Position numbers and translations under genes: made by a program | Part shown: positions 25,779 to 34,483 of the stretch, one piece after another | Position numbering within the stretch: position 1 is the first letter of the stretch | How the letters are laid out: each line of letters starts with the position of its first letter | Assembly: GCA_937981765.1 (NCBI GenBank) | Contig: CALJOM010000006.1 | Location: 62,001 to 126,000, forward strand | Reading direction: 5' to 3' | DNA length: 64,000 nt | Source: an uncultured Bacteroidales bacterium | GTDB lineage: Bacteria; Bacteroidota; Bacteroidia; Bacteroidales; Salinivirgaceae | Notes under the pieces: generated by a model | What the model saw: the letters and a program-made list of their open reading frames with translations, nothing else | Databases searched by the model: none | What the model was told of the DNA's origin: nothing

Positions 25779-27251
25779 TTGGCAACGACAACAACTATGC
25801 ATTTCAAGTTTATTTTTAATTCTTTGGCGCGTATTGCCTTAGCCTTGGCAGTTTTCATGGCTACATCCATTTTGTGGGCTATCCATTTTAATGAAGTTGC
25901 CATGATTTCTCTTTTTGCCACCATATCGGCGACCATTTTTTTTTCAGCAATCATTGTTTTATTGGTTACTTTGGATAAAAAACCGGTTATTTCTATCAAG
26001 GATCGATATTTTATAGTTTCTGTTTCTTGGATATTTATTGGCATACTAGGTGCTTTACCCTTCTACGTAAGCAATTATATTCCTTCGTTTTTAGACTCAT
26101 TGTTTGAGTCAATATCTGGGTTTACCTCCACTGGAGCATCTATACTTACCAATATTGAAACGTTACCTTTGTCGTTATTGTATTGGAGATCGTTGACCAA
26201 CTGGATTGGAGGCATGGGGATTATAGTGCTGGTAATAGCTGTTTTTCCAATGTTTAAAACCACTGGATACCAATTGTTTTCCCTGGAAGCATCTACTCTT
26301 TTGAATCAAAAAGTTAAGCCGCATTTTGCTGACGTTGCTAAACGCTTATGGTTAATATATGCTGGGTTGACAGTGCTTCTTATTGGTTTATTAATGACAA
26401 TGGGGGTTTCTTTTTATGAGAGTATGTGCCATGCCTTTGCTACTACAGCTACCGGAGGTTTTTCTCCCAAAAATAGCAGTATTGCTAGTTATTCGGCAAA
26501 CGTACAATATGTTATTGCTATCTTCATGGTTTTATCGGCGATTAATTTTACTCTCCATTATTATGCAATTAAGGGTAATTTTAAGTCAATTGCACAAAAC
26601 TCCGAATTGAAGGCATTTTTGTGGATAATTTTTGTGGCTACAGCAATAATATCTTGTGTTTTATTTTTTAATTTGGGATACGATATTGAAAAAGCATTTC
26701 GAGCAGCATTTTTTCAAGTTGCCTCTATAATTTCTACCACAGGTTTTTCAACAGAGGACTATCTCTTATGGCCCACTAAAGGCTGGGTGATTTTATTTGT
26801 GTTGATGTTTATTGGGGGATGCGTAGGGAGCACCGCAGGCGGACCAAAAGTAATCCGCTATGTCTTTATCACTAAATACTTTTTTAAAAAATTACAACTA
26901 ATCTTACACCCAAAGGCCGTAATTTTTATTAAGGTTAACAACCGTACTATTAAAGATCCCCAAATGATATCGGTGCTAACGTTTATCAGTATTTACTTTC
27001 TGATATTTGTTGCAGGTGTTTTTGTAATGTCGCTTTTAGGAATTGATCTCACAACCTCCTTGGGTTCTGTTTTGGCATGTATGGGTGTTATTGGCCCTGG
27101 AATCGGGCAGGTTGGCCCCGCATCTAATTTTTCATTACTTCCCGATTTAGCTAAAATTTTGTTGTCCTTAATGATGATAATTGGTCGATTAGAGGTTATC
27201 ACATTTATGATTATATTTACTCCTCATTTTTGGAAAAGCAAAATTAGTTAA
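25779..27251 (+). CDS. trkH: TrkH-family potassium uptake protein
   Basis: A K+ transporter subunit of 490 aa (or 484 aa from the ATG at 25797) with about ten membrane helices and four pore loops of the SKT superfamily. Visible filter sequences are SISGFTSTGASIL, ATTATGGFSPKNSS, ASIISTTGFSTEDY and ACMGVIGPGIGQVGP. The GGCVGSTAGGPKVIR segment is typical of TrkH. Uptake normally needs the cytoplasmic TrkA NAD-binding subunit. No trkA is in this window, so the regulator must be elsewhere. It begins 31 bp after glnS and may share its transcript. Confidence 0.94.
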   Translation: MATTTTMHFKFIFNSLARIALALAVFMATSILWAIHFNEVAMISLFATISATIFFSAIIVLLVTLDKKPVISIKDRYFIVSVSWIFIGILGALPFYVSNYIPSFLDSLFESISGFTSTGASILTNIETLPLSLLYWRSLTNWIGGMGIIVLVIAVFPMFKTTGYQLFSLEASTLLNQKVKPHFADVAKRLWLIYAGLTVLLIGLLMTMGVSFYESMCHAFATTATGGFSPKNSSIASYSANVQYVIAIFMVLSAINFTLHYYAIKGNFKSIAQNSELKAFLWIIFVATAIISCVLFFNLGYDIEKAFRAAFFQVASIISTTGFSTEDYLLWPTKGWVILFVLMFIGGCVGSTAGGPKVIRYVFITKYFFKKLQLILHPKAVIFIKVNNRTIKDPQMISVLTFISIYFLIFVAGVFVMSLLGIDLTTSLGSVLACMGVIGPGIGQVGPASNFSLLPDLAKILLSLMMIIGRLEVITFMIIFTPHFWKSKIS

Positions 27252-27774
27252 TAGGTTTTAAGAATCGTATTTGTTTTGAAACTCTTTTGTTAGATACAAG
27301 TCAAACTGAAATATAGTCAAAATAATCCTTCAATTTGTTTCATCCTATCCAAACTAAAACTCTACCAACTACATAAAAGTATTCTCAGCTTTTTCAAATA
27401 TGTTTTTAACCGTTGGTACTTTTTTAAAAAGGTTACGATGGTTTTGAGACCGCTACAAACTTGTTAAAGTCGACTTCCAGAACCACCAGTCTAGAAGGCA
27501 GGTATGTAGCAGATTACGCAGAATACTGCTATTAACAGGGCCAAATATGGAACCAATAGATATAGATGTTTTTTTTAATTTATTGCACTACAGGCTTTCG
27601 AATGGTTAATGAAAATAGAATTCTTTCGCCGGAGTAAAGAATAGTGTTCTCTAAGATTTTTTGTTTTTGCCCAGGCTTCTTCGATCGTTTTTATGAGTAA
27701 TTGGAAAAGCAAACTGAGGGGGTAGATTCAATAGCATCAACTAAAATGCCCCATTCTTTAAGAGTTACGAAAGT
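27252..27774. other. Long non-coding gap beside tRNA-Val with possible decayed coding remnants
   Basis: This 520-bp stretch has no start-to-stop gene. On the minus strand there is an open stretch without a start codon at 27575-27727 that translates to an amphipathic sequence (IKTIEEAWAKTKNLREHYSL). A second stretch at 27491-27571 encodes a hydrophobic segment (LLVPYLALLIAVFCVICYIP). They lie directly downstream of the tRNA 3' end. This looks like an eroded gene, but I cannot identify its parent. Confidence 0.3.
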
Positions 27775-27848
27775 GGGTCGTACTGGATTCGAACCAGTGA
27801 CTTCTACCCTGTCAAGGTAGCACTCTGAACCAACTGAGTTAACGACCC
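27775..27848 (-). tRNA. tRNA-Val (anticodon GAC)
   Basis: Read on the minus strand, a 74-nt cloverleaf starts GGGTCGT and ends ACGACCC (7-bp acceptor stem). The anticodon stem-loop is CTACC-TTGACAG-GGTAG, giving GAC, and the T-arm contains GGTTCGAATCC. The 3' CCA is not encoded. The nearest minus-strand gene, the Fe-alcohol dehydrogenase, ends 66 bp upstream. Confidence 0.97.
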
Positions 27849-27914
27849 TTTGAGTTCACAAAGGTAAAAATATTTTTTTTTCGAACGCTTTAACAAGTCA
27901 AATTTAATGCATTT

Positions 27915-29069
27915 TTAGGCTATGGTTGGATTAAACATCAATTCAACAATAGCTCTTCGGTCTTCGTTGGTAAGGCGGTAAACATAACCTCCGGCTCGGT
28001 TACGGTTTAATCCTGCTACTAATTGTTCCTTATGTTCGAGGCCAATATTTTTCCATGGCAACCTGGTTGGAGCTCCAATGGTTTCAAAAAATGATTTCAA
28101 CTTCCTTATGGTTTCTGCAGGGGTGTTTACATTGAAAAGAAATTTCCCTAAGGTAACTATTTTGTCAACTTGGTGAGTTGCAAAGTAGCTTAACCATGCG
28201 GGATAAGCTATACTTAGGCTTGCTCCATGGGGGATATCAAATTGCAGGCTTAATTCGTGTCCAAGGCTATGCACTCCCCAGTCTCCATTTTGGCGGCAAA
28301 TTTCGGTAATGCCGTTAAGAGCACATGTGGCGGTTAACATCAGATTAAATCTGGCTTCATAATTTTGTGGATCTGTCATAACGGCAATGCCATTTTTTAT
28401 GGCTTCGTTAATGATGGTAAGGGTAAAGAGATTGGTGATATTGGGAGCAGGAGTGCCAAACCATGCTTCCAGGGCATGGGCAATCATATCCACAATTCCG
28501 TAGGCCGTTTGGTCGGGGGGAACAGTTAGGGTAAATTCCGGATTCAGAAATGAGTGCTGGGGATATATTAGTGGGTGTACCAGTCCGATTTTTTTCCCCG
28601 CCTCATTGTTTTGGACAACAGCGGCATTATTCATTTCGCTACCCGTGGCGGCAATGGTTAAAACCGTTAACAAAGGGATGTTTTGTGTGGGGTTGGTCTT
28701 ACGGGTCATCACTGCCCAAGGATCTAGGTTTTCAGGCAAGGAAACCGATACAATTTTGGCTGCATCAATGACGCTTCCTCCGCCAACGGCAACAATAAAG
28801 TCGATCCGTTCTTGCTGAGCTATGGCCATGGCTTCTTTAACCTGTTCCACAGTGGGATTTGGAGCGACTTTCCCGTATTCGGAAATAGCTATCCGTTCGT
28901 TTTCTAAAAGTCTTTTAACAGTTGAGACATACCCGTATTTGGTGGAAGAGCTTCCTCCATACATTACCAGGGCTTTAGTGCCGTAAGTTCGGGCAATGGG
29001 CCCAAATTCAGACAGGCAGTCTTTCCCAAAATGAAGCTGGACAGGATTATAGATTGTGAAGTTTTCCAT
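27915..29069 (-). CDS. Iron-containing alcohol dehydrogenase (YqhD/butanol dehydrogenase type)
   Basis: A 384-aa group III alcohol/aldehyde reductase. The cofactor region includes LVMYGGSSSTKYG and FIVAVGGGSVIDAAKIV (about 85-101). The metal ligands fit GIVDMIAHALEAW (Asp, His), WGVHSLGHELS (His) and FDIPHGASL (His). Length and motifs match the NADPH-dependent YqhD/BdhA subgroup, which reduces aldehydes. Physiological substrate is not deducible. It lies 29 bp downstream of the M14 peptidase gene on the same strand, with no evident functional link. Confidence 0.92.
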   Translation of the reverse strand: MENFTIYNPVQLHFGKDCLSEFGPIARTYGTKALVMYGGSSSTKYGYVSTVKRLLENERIAISEYGKVAPNPTVEQVKEAMAIAQQERIDFIVAVGGGSVIDAAKIVSVSLPENLDPWAVMTRKTNPTQNIPLLTVLTIAATGSEMNNAAVVQNNEAGKKIGLVHPLIYPQHSFLNPEFTLTVPPDQTAYGIVDMIAHALEAWFGTPAPNITNLFTLTIINEAIKNGIAVMTDPQNYEARFNLMLTATCALNGITEICRQNGDWGVHSLGHELSLQFDIPHGASLSIAYPAWLSYFATHQVDKIVTLGKFLFNVNTPAETIRKLKSFFETIGAPTRLPWKNIGLEHKEQLVAGLNRNRAGGYVYRLTNEDRRAIVELMFNPTIA

Positions 29070-29098
29070 GGCTGTTAAATTTAATGTTGCTTAAATAA

Positions 29099-30859
29099 TC
29101 AATTTAATCTCATTACATTGGTAAGTTCTTCCTGCAAGAGCGCACCAACTGGGTAAAGATTGTGTTTGCTGTCGTAGTAGGGAGTTTGGCGGTAAAACCA
29201 TTCTAATTGCTGATACTGATCGGCATTAGGGTTTTGAGATTTCCACTGCCGGAATTTTTCGTTAAGGTTGGGTACAGTATCAAGCATTGCTTTTGCCATA
29301 GGTTCCATTACGTAAGTTTCAAAATATTCCTTACGTTCGAAAATTATGTTGAAAAATCCTGATTGAAGAAAAGAGTCGGGCGATGATGGTTCAAACATCC
29401 AAGCGATTAATCGAAGTTTGGGTTGACGTAATGGGACTACAATGGAGCCTCTTTCCCAAACAACGGTAGTTGTATCAGTGTTAAAATCTATCTTTTTCAG
29501 CCAGAACCGACCTTCAAAAGGTTGGTTCTGCCACTCAGGATTGTTTAATTTCCATCGAATGGTATTGAGTGTTGTTTGATTTTGGAGTTGAAAATAACGT
29601 ATTCTGTGCCAGTCGAGGCGGTCTTTGATAAATTGCCATTCGGGGCCAAAGATATAGGCTTCGGGAAGTTTAACGTAACTCTCGGGGATGTTTTGGTGGT
29701 AAAACGGAATGGCAAAGGTTTGGGGTTTTTCGGGTTGATAAACAAACCACTCTCCCCCCGTAATTGGGCTTTTAACGGAGGAATATTCCACGCCGCGGAA
29801 CATAACCGTATCGGGAGTAGGGGATTGTGAAAACTTGAACGCAATTGAATCGGCTTTCATCGAAAGATTGTCGGTTTCTATAATGGCATTATGAAGTTCC
29901 TTTCCGTGTTTCTCCAGGTGGTTGATTGTCATTTCCAGGCAAGCCAGGATTGCTTCAACCCGTTGCTTAAATGGTTTCAGGGAGTGAGCTTCGAGAAGAA
30001 GTCCAATACGATTAAGAACAGCAACATATCCGTTGGAAAGTAACGGTCGGGGTGGTCGGCTGTAAAGTCCGCTGCGAGGGTCGTGCCAGCGTCGGAAGGT
30101 AACGTAAGGAAACATCGGGAATCCAGCATTATCCATTTGGTGAGTTATTTTCTCTAGATAGCTGTTTTTCCATTGATTCAGTGATGAATTTTTGTCGGCG
30201 AAGGTTTCTAAGACGTAAGTTATTACATATTGATAATCAGCGCCGTCGGTTACATGGCAATCGATTGTCATATCGGGAAGCCATTGGTGAAAAAATGGAA
30301 GCCATGCTTGCATTTCTGGCGACTCGGCCTTTACAAAATCACGGTTGAGGTTGTAGTTTTGAGCAGTGGTGCGCCAACCCATTTTTTCCGGGCCATTCTG
30401 ATTTATTCGGTTGAATGCTCCAAAACGTGCCAAACCATCGGGGTTGAATACGGGAAGAAAGAGTATGGTAACATTGTTGGGAAAGCAATTGGTTTGTATC
30501 ATTTTTTTAATTAGCAACATACCGGCATCATTACCATCGGGTTCCCCTGGATGTATATTGGCTTGAATCAAAAGAATGGTTTTCCCTGAGAGGCGAACCT
30601 CATGCGGGGTGAATTCTTTATGACGGTCGACTATTAGCAAGGGTATTGGGCGGTTTTGAGCGCTATAGCCGATGATTTTATATTCAATGTAGGGGCTCAA
30701 CTTTGCTATTGATTGGCAAAATTCAATAGTTTGTTCAAAAGTCGCAGTTTGAGTTCCGTTAGATTCTTCAAATGGGATTGCTGGGATAGTGTTTTCCCGT
30801 GGGTTGCACCCCGTTGCTAACAGGCAGAAAGCTAGAATAATAATACTTCGGTAAATCAT
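29099..30859 (-). CDS. M14 family zinc carboxypeptidase, lipoprotein
   Basis: A secreted metallocarboxypeptidase of about 586 aa. The Met at 30859 (MIYRSIIILAFCLLATGC) gives a proper lipoprotein signal with lipobox Cys; the longer frame from 30886 adds nine residues. The zinc ligands are His and Glu in IQANIHPGEPDGND (about residues 87-100) and His in MTIDCHVTDGADY. The catalytic Glu fits LLLEAHSLKPF. The long C-terminal half (about 330-586) is beta-rich and of unknown role. It probably releases C-terminal residues from peptides in the periplasm or at the outer membrane. Confidence 0.9.
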   Translation of the reverse strand: MIYRSIIILAFCLLATGCNPRENTIPAIPFEESNGTQTATFEQTIEFCQSIAKLSPYIEYKIIGYSAQNRPIPLLIVDRHKEFTPHEVRLSGKTILLIQANIHPGEPDGNDAGMLLIKKMIQTNCFPNNVTILFLPVFNPDGLARFGAFNRINQNGPEKMGWRTTAQNYNLNRDFVKAESPEMQAWLPFFHQWLPDMTIDCHVTDGADYQYVITYVLETFADKNSSLNQWKNSYLEKITHQMDNAGFPMFPYVTFRRWHDPRSGLYSRPPRPLLSNGYVAVLNRIGLLLEAHSLKPFKQRVEAILACLEMTINHLEKHGKELHNAIIETDNLSMKADSIAFKFSQSPTPDTVMFRGVEYSSVKSPITGGEWFVYQPEKPQTFAIPFYHQNIPESYVKLPEAYIFGPEWQFIKDRLDWHRIRYFQLQNQTTLNTIRWKLNNPEWQNQPFEGRFWLKKIDFNTDTTTVVWERGSIVVPLRQPKLRLIAWMFEPSSPDSFLQSGFFNIIFERKEYFETYVMEPMAKAMLDTVPNLNEKFRQWKSQNPNADQYQQLEWFYRQTPYYDSKHNLYPVGALLQEELTNVMRLN

Positions 30860-30948
30860 GGTTGTCAACATTTTTAAGGTGTGCACTAAATTAGCAATCT
30901 TTATCGTCTTTTAAAAAAATCGTTTTTTTTTAGTAAATAAAAAAGAAT

Positions 30949-30956
30949 TATATTTG
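30949..30956 (+). promoter_or_regulatory. -7 box driving the TPP riboswitch transcript
   Basis: TATATTTG is an exact TAnnTTTG match. The predicted start near 30963 falls just at the 5' edge of the riboswitch, as expected for an aptamer placed at the beginning of the leader. Confidence 0.55.
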
Positions 30957-30966
30957 CCCTGAAATT

Positions 30967-31045
30967 GTCAATGGGGGTGCCTTACTTTCAGGCTGAGATC
31001 ATACCCTTTGAACCTGATCCGGGTAATACCGGCGAAGGGAATTGT
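30967..31045 (+). promoter_or_regulatory. TPP (thiamine pyrophosphate) riboswitch
   Basis: The THI-box core is intact: GGGGTGCC (30975-30982 region), GGCTGAGATCATACCC (30991-31006), TTGAACCTGATCCGGGTAATACC and GGCGAAGGGAA (31031-31041). CAAT (30969-30972) can pair with ATTG (31041-31044) to close P1. It lies 62 bp upstream of the TonB receptor start and is followed by a terminator hairpin, so TPP binding should switch the receptor off by transcription termination. Confidence 0.95.
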
Positions 31046-31070
31046 AAAGAATCTCATCAGCACATCGCCC

Positions 31071-31103
31071 ATTGCTTTAAGTTTAACCGTTAAAGCAATT
31101 TTT
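31071..31103 (+). terminator. Riboswitch expression-platform terminator
   Basis: A perfect 10-bp stem attgctttaa (31071-31080) / ttaaagcaat (31090-31099) with a 9-base loop runs into TTTTT (31099-31103). It sits between the TPP aptamer and the receptor ATG at 31107, exactly where the regulated terminator is expected. Confidence 0.85.
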
Positions 31104-31106
31104 AGT

Positions 31107-33551
31107 ATGAAAAAGATGGCTTTTGTATTGTTTACGGCGCTATTTGCCGTAGAGCTTATGGCTCAATCTGTTTTGCAGGGTACCGTAAAAATGGAATCTG
31201 GCCAACCGCTATCCGGAGCTAATGTTTGGATTAAGGAGCTTAAGAAAGGTTCAGTAACCGACAGTAGTGGAAATTTTTCGATTTTTGGATTACCATTGTC
31301 TGGTGTTGTACAACTTCAGGTAAGTTTTCTGGGCTACAAAACAGAGAAAATTTTGATTGACCTATCCTCGGTACAACCCCTGGAAATTGTGATGCAAGAA
31401 CAACCTATTATGGGGCAAGAGGTAATAATTTCTGCTACGAGAGCTAAAGAAAATACCCCAGTTAGTTTTACAACGGTTTCTTCTGAAAAAATACAGAGTA
31501 ATTATTCAGGCCAAGAAATCCCCATGTTGCTACAGATCACACCCTCGCTTGTTGCCACCTCTGATGCTGGTACCGGGATAGGGTATTCGGTTCTTCGGAT
31601 TCGAGGTACGGATCTTACCCGTATAAATGTAATGGTGAACGATATTCCGTTGAACGATGCCGAGTCGCATGGAGTGTGGTGGGTCAATATGCCCGACTTT
31701 ACCGAAAACGTTAATTCCTTTCAGGTTCAGCGTGGGGTGGGAACTTCTACCAATGGAGCCGCTGCTTTCGGTGCATCTATAAACTTGAATACCAATGCTC
31801 TGATTGAAGATGCCTATGCCGAAGTAACCAATGTGGCAGGATCGTTCAATACTCGTAAACACACGTTAAAAGCCGGCACCGGATTATTAGCAAACAACAC
31901 TTCGTTCGAAATTCGGCTATCTCAGATTAAAAGCGATGGATTTATTGATAGAGCTGACGCCGATTTAAAAAGTTTTTATTTTAGCGGTGGATATTATACC
32001 GATAAACACATTCTACGAACCAATATTTTTTGGGGTAAAGAAAAAACTTATCAGGCATGGGAAGGAGTTCCCAAGGTGCGCCTCATGAACGATACTGTCG
32101 GAATGATACGATTTGCGGTAGATGCCGGTTATTCGTCGGAAGAAACACAAAACTTACTCAATTCCAGCGCCAGAACTTTTAACCGATACATTTACCCTAA
32201 TCAAACCGACAATTACTGGCAAAATCATTACCAGGTATTTTACACCTACAAACATAACCCTAATATTAGTGCCAATATTGCTTTTCACTTAACCGAGGGA
32301 TATGGCTACTACGAATCGTATCGGTATAACAAAAAGTTGTCAAAATTTGGATTACCCAACATGCAAATTGGCGATACGCTAATACGTCGGACCGATCTTA
32401 TTAACCGAAAATTCCTAGATAACCTTTTCTACGGGGTAGTAGCTTCCAGTGTTTGGAATTACAATCGGTTAGAAACTATTTTGGGCGGGGGCGTCAACCG
32501 ATACGACGGTGATCATTTCGGAACAATTATCTGGTCACAATTCAATAATGGAACCATTCGTCCCGACCATGAATATTACCGAAATAACGGATTGAAAGAT
32601 GATGGTAACGTTTACCTACGTGCTAATTATGATTTAACCAATTCATTTTCGCTGTATGGTGATATTCAGTGGCGGGCTATCCAATATCGAATTAAAGGTA
32701 TCGACGACGATCAGCGCGATATAACCCAAGAGCACAACTATCTGTTTTTCAATCCAAAATTTGGATTGTTTTATCAACGAGAAAAATTTAGTGGCTATGT
32801 TTCGTTTGCCCGTTCACATCGAGAGCCTGCCCGCACCAATTTTACCGATGCCGACAGCATTCATGGCACTCCTAAGCATGAACAATTGAATAATGTTGAA
32901 GCAGGCATGCGTTATAAAACCGAAAAACTAGAGCTGGGATTGAATTTCTACAACATGCAGTACGACAATCAGCTTGTGCTGACCGGAAATATCAACGATG
33001 TTGGAAATCCTATTATGGAAAATGTTAAGGACAGTTATCGAAGAGGCTTAGAAATTCAGATTGACCTGAAAATTCTTAATAATCTTGAATTGACTGGGTT
33101 TTCAACCTTCAGCAGTAACAAAATTAATAATTTTGTGTTTTATGTGGATGATTGGGATGCCTGGGGCCAGCGTATCGATACGCTTAAAGAAACTACCATT
33201 GCTTTTTCACCATCGGTTATTGCCGGAATGCAAATTCTGTGGAATCCGGTAAAATCTTTTTCCATTACGTTGACCGATCATTTTGTCGGGAAACAGTACA
33301 TCGATAATTCGTCCAGCTCGGAGCGTCAGCTCGATTCCTATTGGGTTACAAATCTCAGATTTTCATACCGAAAGTTGTTCAGCAGATATAATGTTTCTTT
33401 GTTTTTCCAGATCAATAATTTGTACAATAAGGAATACATTACCAATGCTTGGGTTTATCCCTATTATTCTGGGGGAGAACTAAGAACTTTAGATGGATAT
33501 TTTCCACAGGCAGGGCGTAATTTTACCGCCGGCATTACGCTTAGATTTTAA
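31107..33551 (+). CDS. TonB-dependent receptor under TPP control (probable thiamine uptake)
   Basis: An 814-aa outer-membrane receptor. It has a signal peptide (MKKMAFVLFTALFAVELMAQ), a carboxypeptidase-D regulatory-like beta-sandwich (about 20-105, GTVKMESGQPLSGANVWI), a plug domain (about 110-230, with VLRIRGTDLTRINVMVNDIPLND) and a barrel ending in GRNFTAGITLRF with a terminal aromatic. The start is the ATG at 31107; the longer frame beginning at 31008 would start inside the riboswitch. Control by a TPP riboswitch implies import of thiamine or a precursor. No pnuT, thiamine kinase or thi genes are adjacent. Confidence 0.93.
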   Translation: MKKMAFVLFTALFAVELMAQSVLQGTVKMESGQPLSGANVWIKELKKGSVTDSSGNFSIFGLPLSGVVQLQVSFLGYKTEKILIDLSSVQPLEIVMQEQPIMGQEVIISATRAKENTPVSFTTVSSEKIQSNYSGQEIPMLLQITPSLVATSDAGTGIGYSVLRIRGTDLTRINVMVNDIPLNDAESHGVWWVNMPDFTENVNSFQVQRGVGTSTNGAAAFGASINLNTNALIEDAYAEVTNVAGSFNTRKHTLKAGTGLLANNTSFEIRLSQIKSDGFIDRADADLKSFYFSGGYYTDKHILRTNIFWGKEKTYQAWEGVPKVRLMNDTVGMIRFAVDAGYSSEETQNLLNSSARTFNRYIYPNQTDNYWQNHYQVFYTYKHNPNISANIAFHLTEGYGYYESYRYNKKLSKFGLPNMQIGDTLIRRTDLINRKFLDNLFYGVVASSVWNYNRLETILGGGVNRYDGDHFGTIIWSQFNNGTIRPDHEYYRNNGLKDDGNVYLRANYDLTNSFSLYGDIQWRAIQYRIKGIDDDQRDITQEHNYLFFNPKFGLFYQREKFSGYVSFARSHREPARTNFTDADSIHGTPKHEQLNNVEAGMRYKTEKLELGLNFYNMQYDNQLVLTGNINDVGNPIMENVKDSYRRGLEIQIDLKILNNLELTGFSTFSSNKINNFVFYVDDWDAWGQRIDTLKETTIAFSPSVIAGMQILWNPVKSFSITLTDHFVGKQYIDNSSSSERQLDSYWVTNLRFSYRKLFSRYNVSLFFQINNLYNKEYITNAWVYPYYSGGELRTLDGYFPQAGRNFTAGITLRF

Positions 33552-33571
33552 CGACTGAAGCTGCAATATGA

Positions 33572-33612
33572 AATATTCTAAGCTCCAATACGGAGTTTAG
33601 AATATTTTTTTT
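33572..33612 (+). terminator. Terminator after the TonB receptor
   Basis: A 16-bp stem, aaatattctaagctcc (33572-33587) with ggagtttagaatattt (33593-33608) and one wobble, is followed by a run of T. It separates the riboswitch-controlled receptor from yjbQ. Confidence 0.88.
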
Positions 33613-33620
33613 AGTTTTGG
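33613..33620 (+). promoter_or_regulatory. -7 box of yjbQ
   Basis: TAGTTTTG matches TAnnTTTG, immediately after the receptor terminator and 26 bp before the yjbQ ATG. This suggests that yjbQ is transcribed independently of the riboswitch. Confidence 0.4.
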
Positions 33621-33645
33621 GCGTAAACTTTAACGAATCTGAACT

Positions 33646-34062
33646 ATGAAATCGTATCGAAAGGAATTGTGGTTTAATACCGATACCCGACGTGCTTTTA
33701 TCAATATCACACCCTATATTGAACAGTGTTTAAAAGAAAGTGGAATTAAAGAGGGGCTTTTGTTGTGTAATGCTATGCACATTACGTCAAGTGTTTTCAT
33801 TAACGACGATGAATCTGGCTTACACTACGATTTTGAACTTTGGTTAGAGAAATTGGCCCCGGAAAAGCCTTATGAACAATATCGTCATAACGGCTATGAA
33901 GATAATGCCGATGCGCATCTTAAACGAACTATTATGGGGCGTGAAGTAGTGGTTGCTGTTACCGACGGAAAACTCGATTTTGGTCCCTGGGAGCAGATTT
34001 TTTACGGCGAATTTGATGGTAAACGACGTAAACGGGTATTGGTGAAAATTATCGGCGAATAG
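33646..34062 (+). CDS. YjbQ/UPF0047 family protein (secondary thiamine-phosphate synthase)
   Basis: A 138-aa single-domain UPF0047 protein. Family features are the [22 protein letters not shown] segment, the [24 protein letters not shown] block with conserved His residues, and [24 protein letters not shown] at the C-terminus. E. coli YjbQ shows weak thiamine-phosphate synthase activity, which is why the family carries that name; its real role is unsettled. Its position next to a TPP-regulated receptor is suggestive, but the intervening terminator argues against co-regulation. Confidence 0.92.
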   Translation: MKSYRKELWFNTDTRRAFINITPYIEQCLKESGIKEGLLLCNAMHITSSVFINDDESGLHYDFELWLEKLAPEKPYEQYRHNGYEDNADAHLKRTIMGREVVVAVTDGKLDFGPWEQIFYGEFDGKRRKRVLVKIIGE

Positions 34063-34069
34063 GATTTCG

Positions 34070-34474
34070 CTATAGATTTAACGCTGATAATTGATTCAAC
34101 ACTTTTAGGTCGGCCTCAGAGAAAGGGATTTTTTGAGCTTCCTCCAAGGAGAAGAATTGTGCCGAATCATGGTCGGTGAGAAATTCAATTTTTCCCATTG
34201 GTTTTGCAATAAACGGAATTAGTCGAATAGAAATGTCAGGGTAGTGATGTTCAACCGGCAATAATTCCCTCAGCAGCTCTATTTCTAATCCGAGCTCTTC
34301 TTTTATCTCTCGTCGGATGCAATCTTCGTTGCTTTCTTCTGGTTCTTTTTTTCCTCCGGGAAACTCCCACAAACCCACTCTAGGATGAGGCCGCTTACGT
34401 CGAGTGCATAATATTTTGTGGTTTTCTACAATAACAGCACAGGTGACCTCAATGAGTCTATCTAGAGCGCTCAT
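34070..34474 (-). CDS. Nudix hydrolase, MutT-like (8-oxo-dGTP diphosphatase type)
   Basis: A 134-aa Nudix enzyme with a complete box within GGKKEPEESNEDCIRREIKEELG (about residues 37-59), the N-terminal VTCAVIVENHKILCTRRKR strand and the C-terminal FFSLEEAQKIPFSEADLKVL segment typical of MutT/CTP-pyrophosphohydrolase proteins. Such enzymes cleanse oxidised or non-canonical nucleotides. The gene lies 9 bp downstream of the hybrid kinase on the same strand. Its exact substrate cannot be fixed from sequence. Confidence 0.92.
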   Translation of the reverse strand: MSALDRLIEVTCAVIVENHKILCTRRKRPHPRVGLWEFPGGKKEPEESNEDCIRREIKEELGLEIELLRELLPVEHHYPDISIRLIPFIAKPMGKIEFLTDHDSAQFFSLEEAQKIPFSEADLKVLNQLSALNL

Positions 34475-34483
34475 AAGTTTGTG

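Noticed and set aside
31008-31106. Longer start for the TonB receptor at 31008
   Set aside because: It begins inside the TPP aptamer and runs through the terminator. The ATG at 31107 gives a standard signal peptide.
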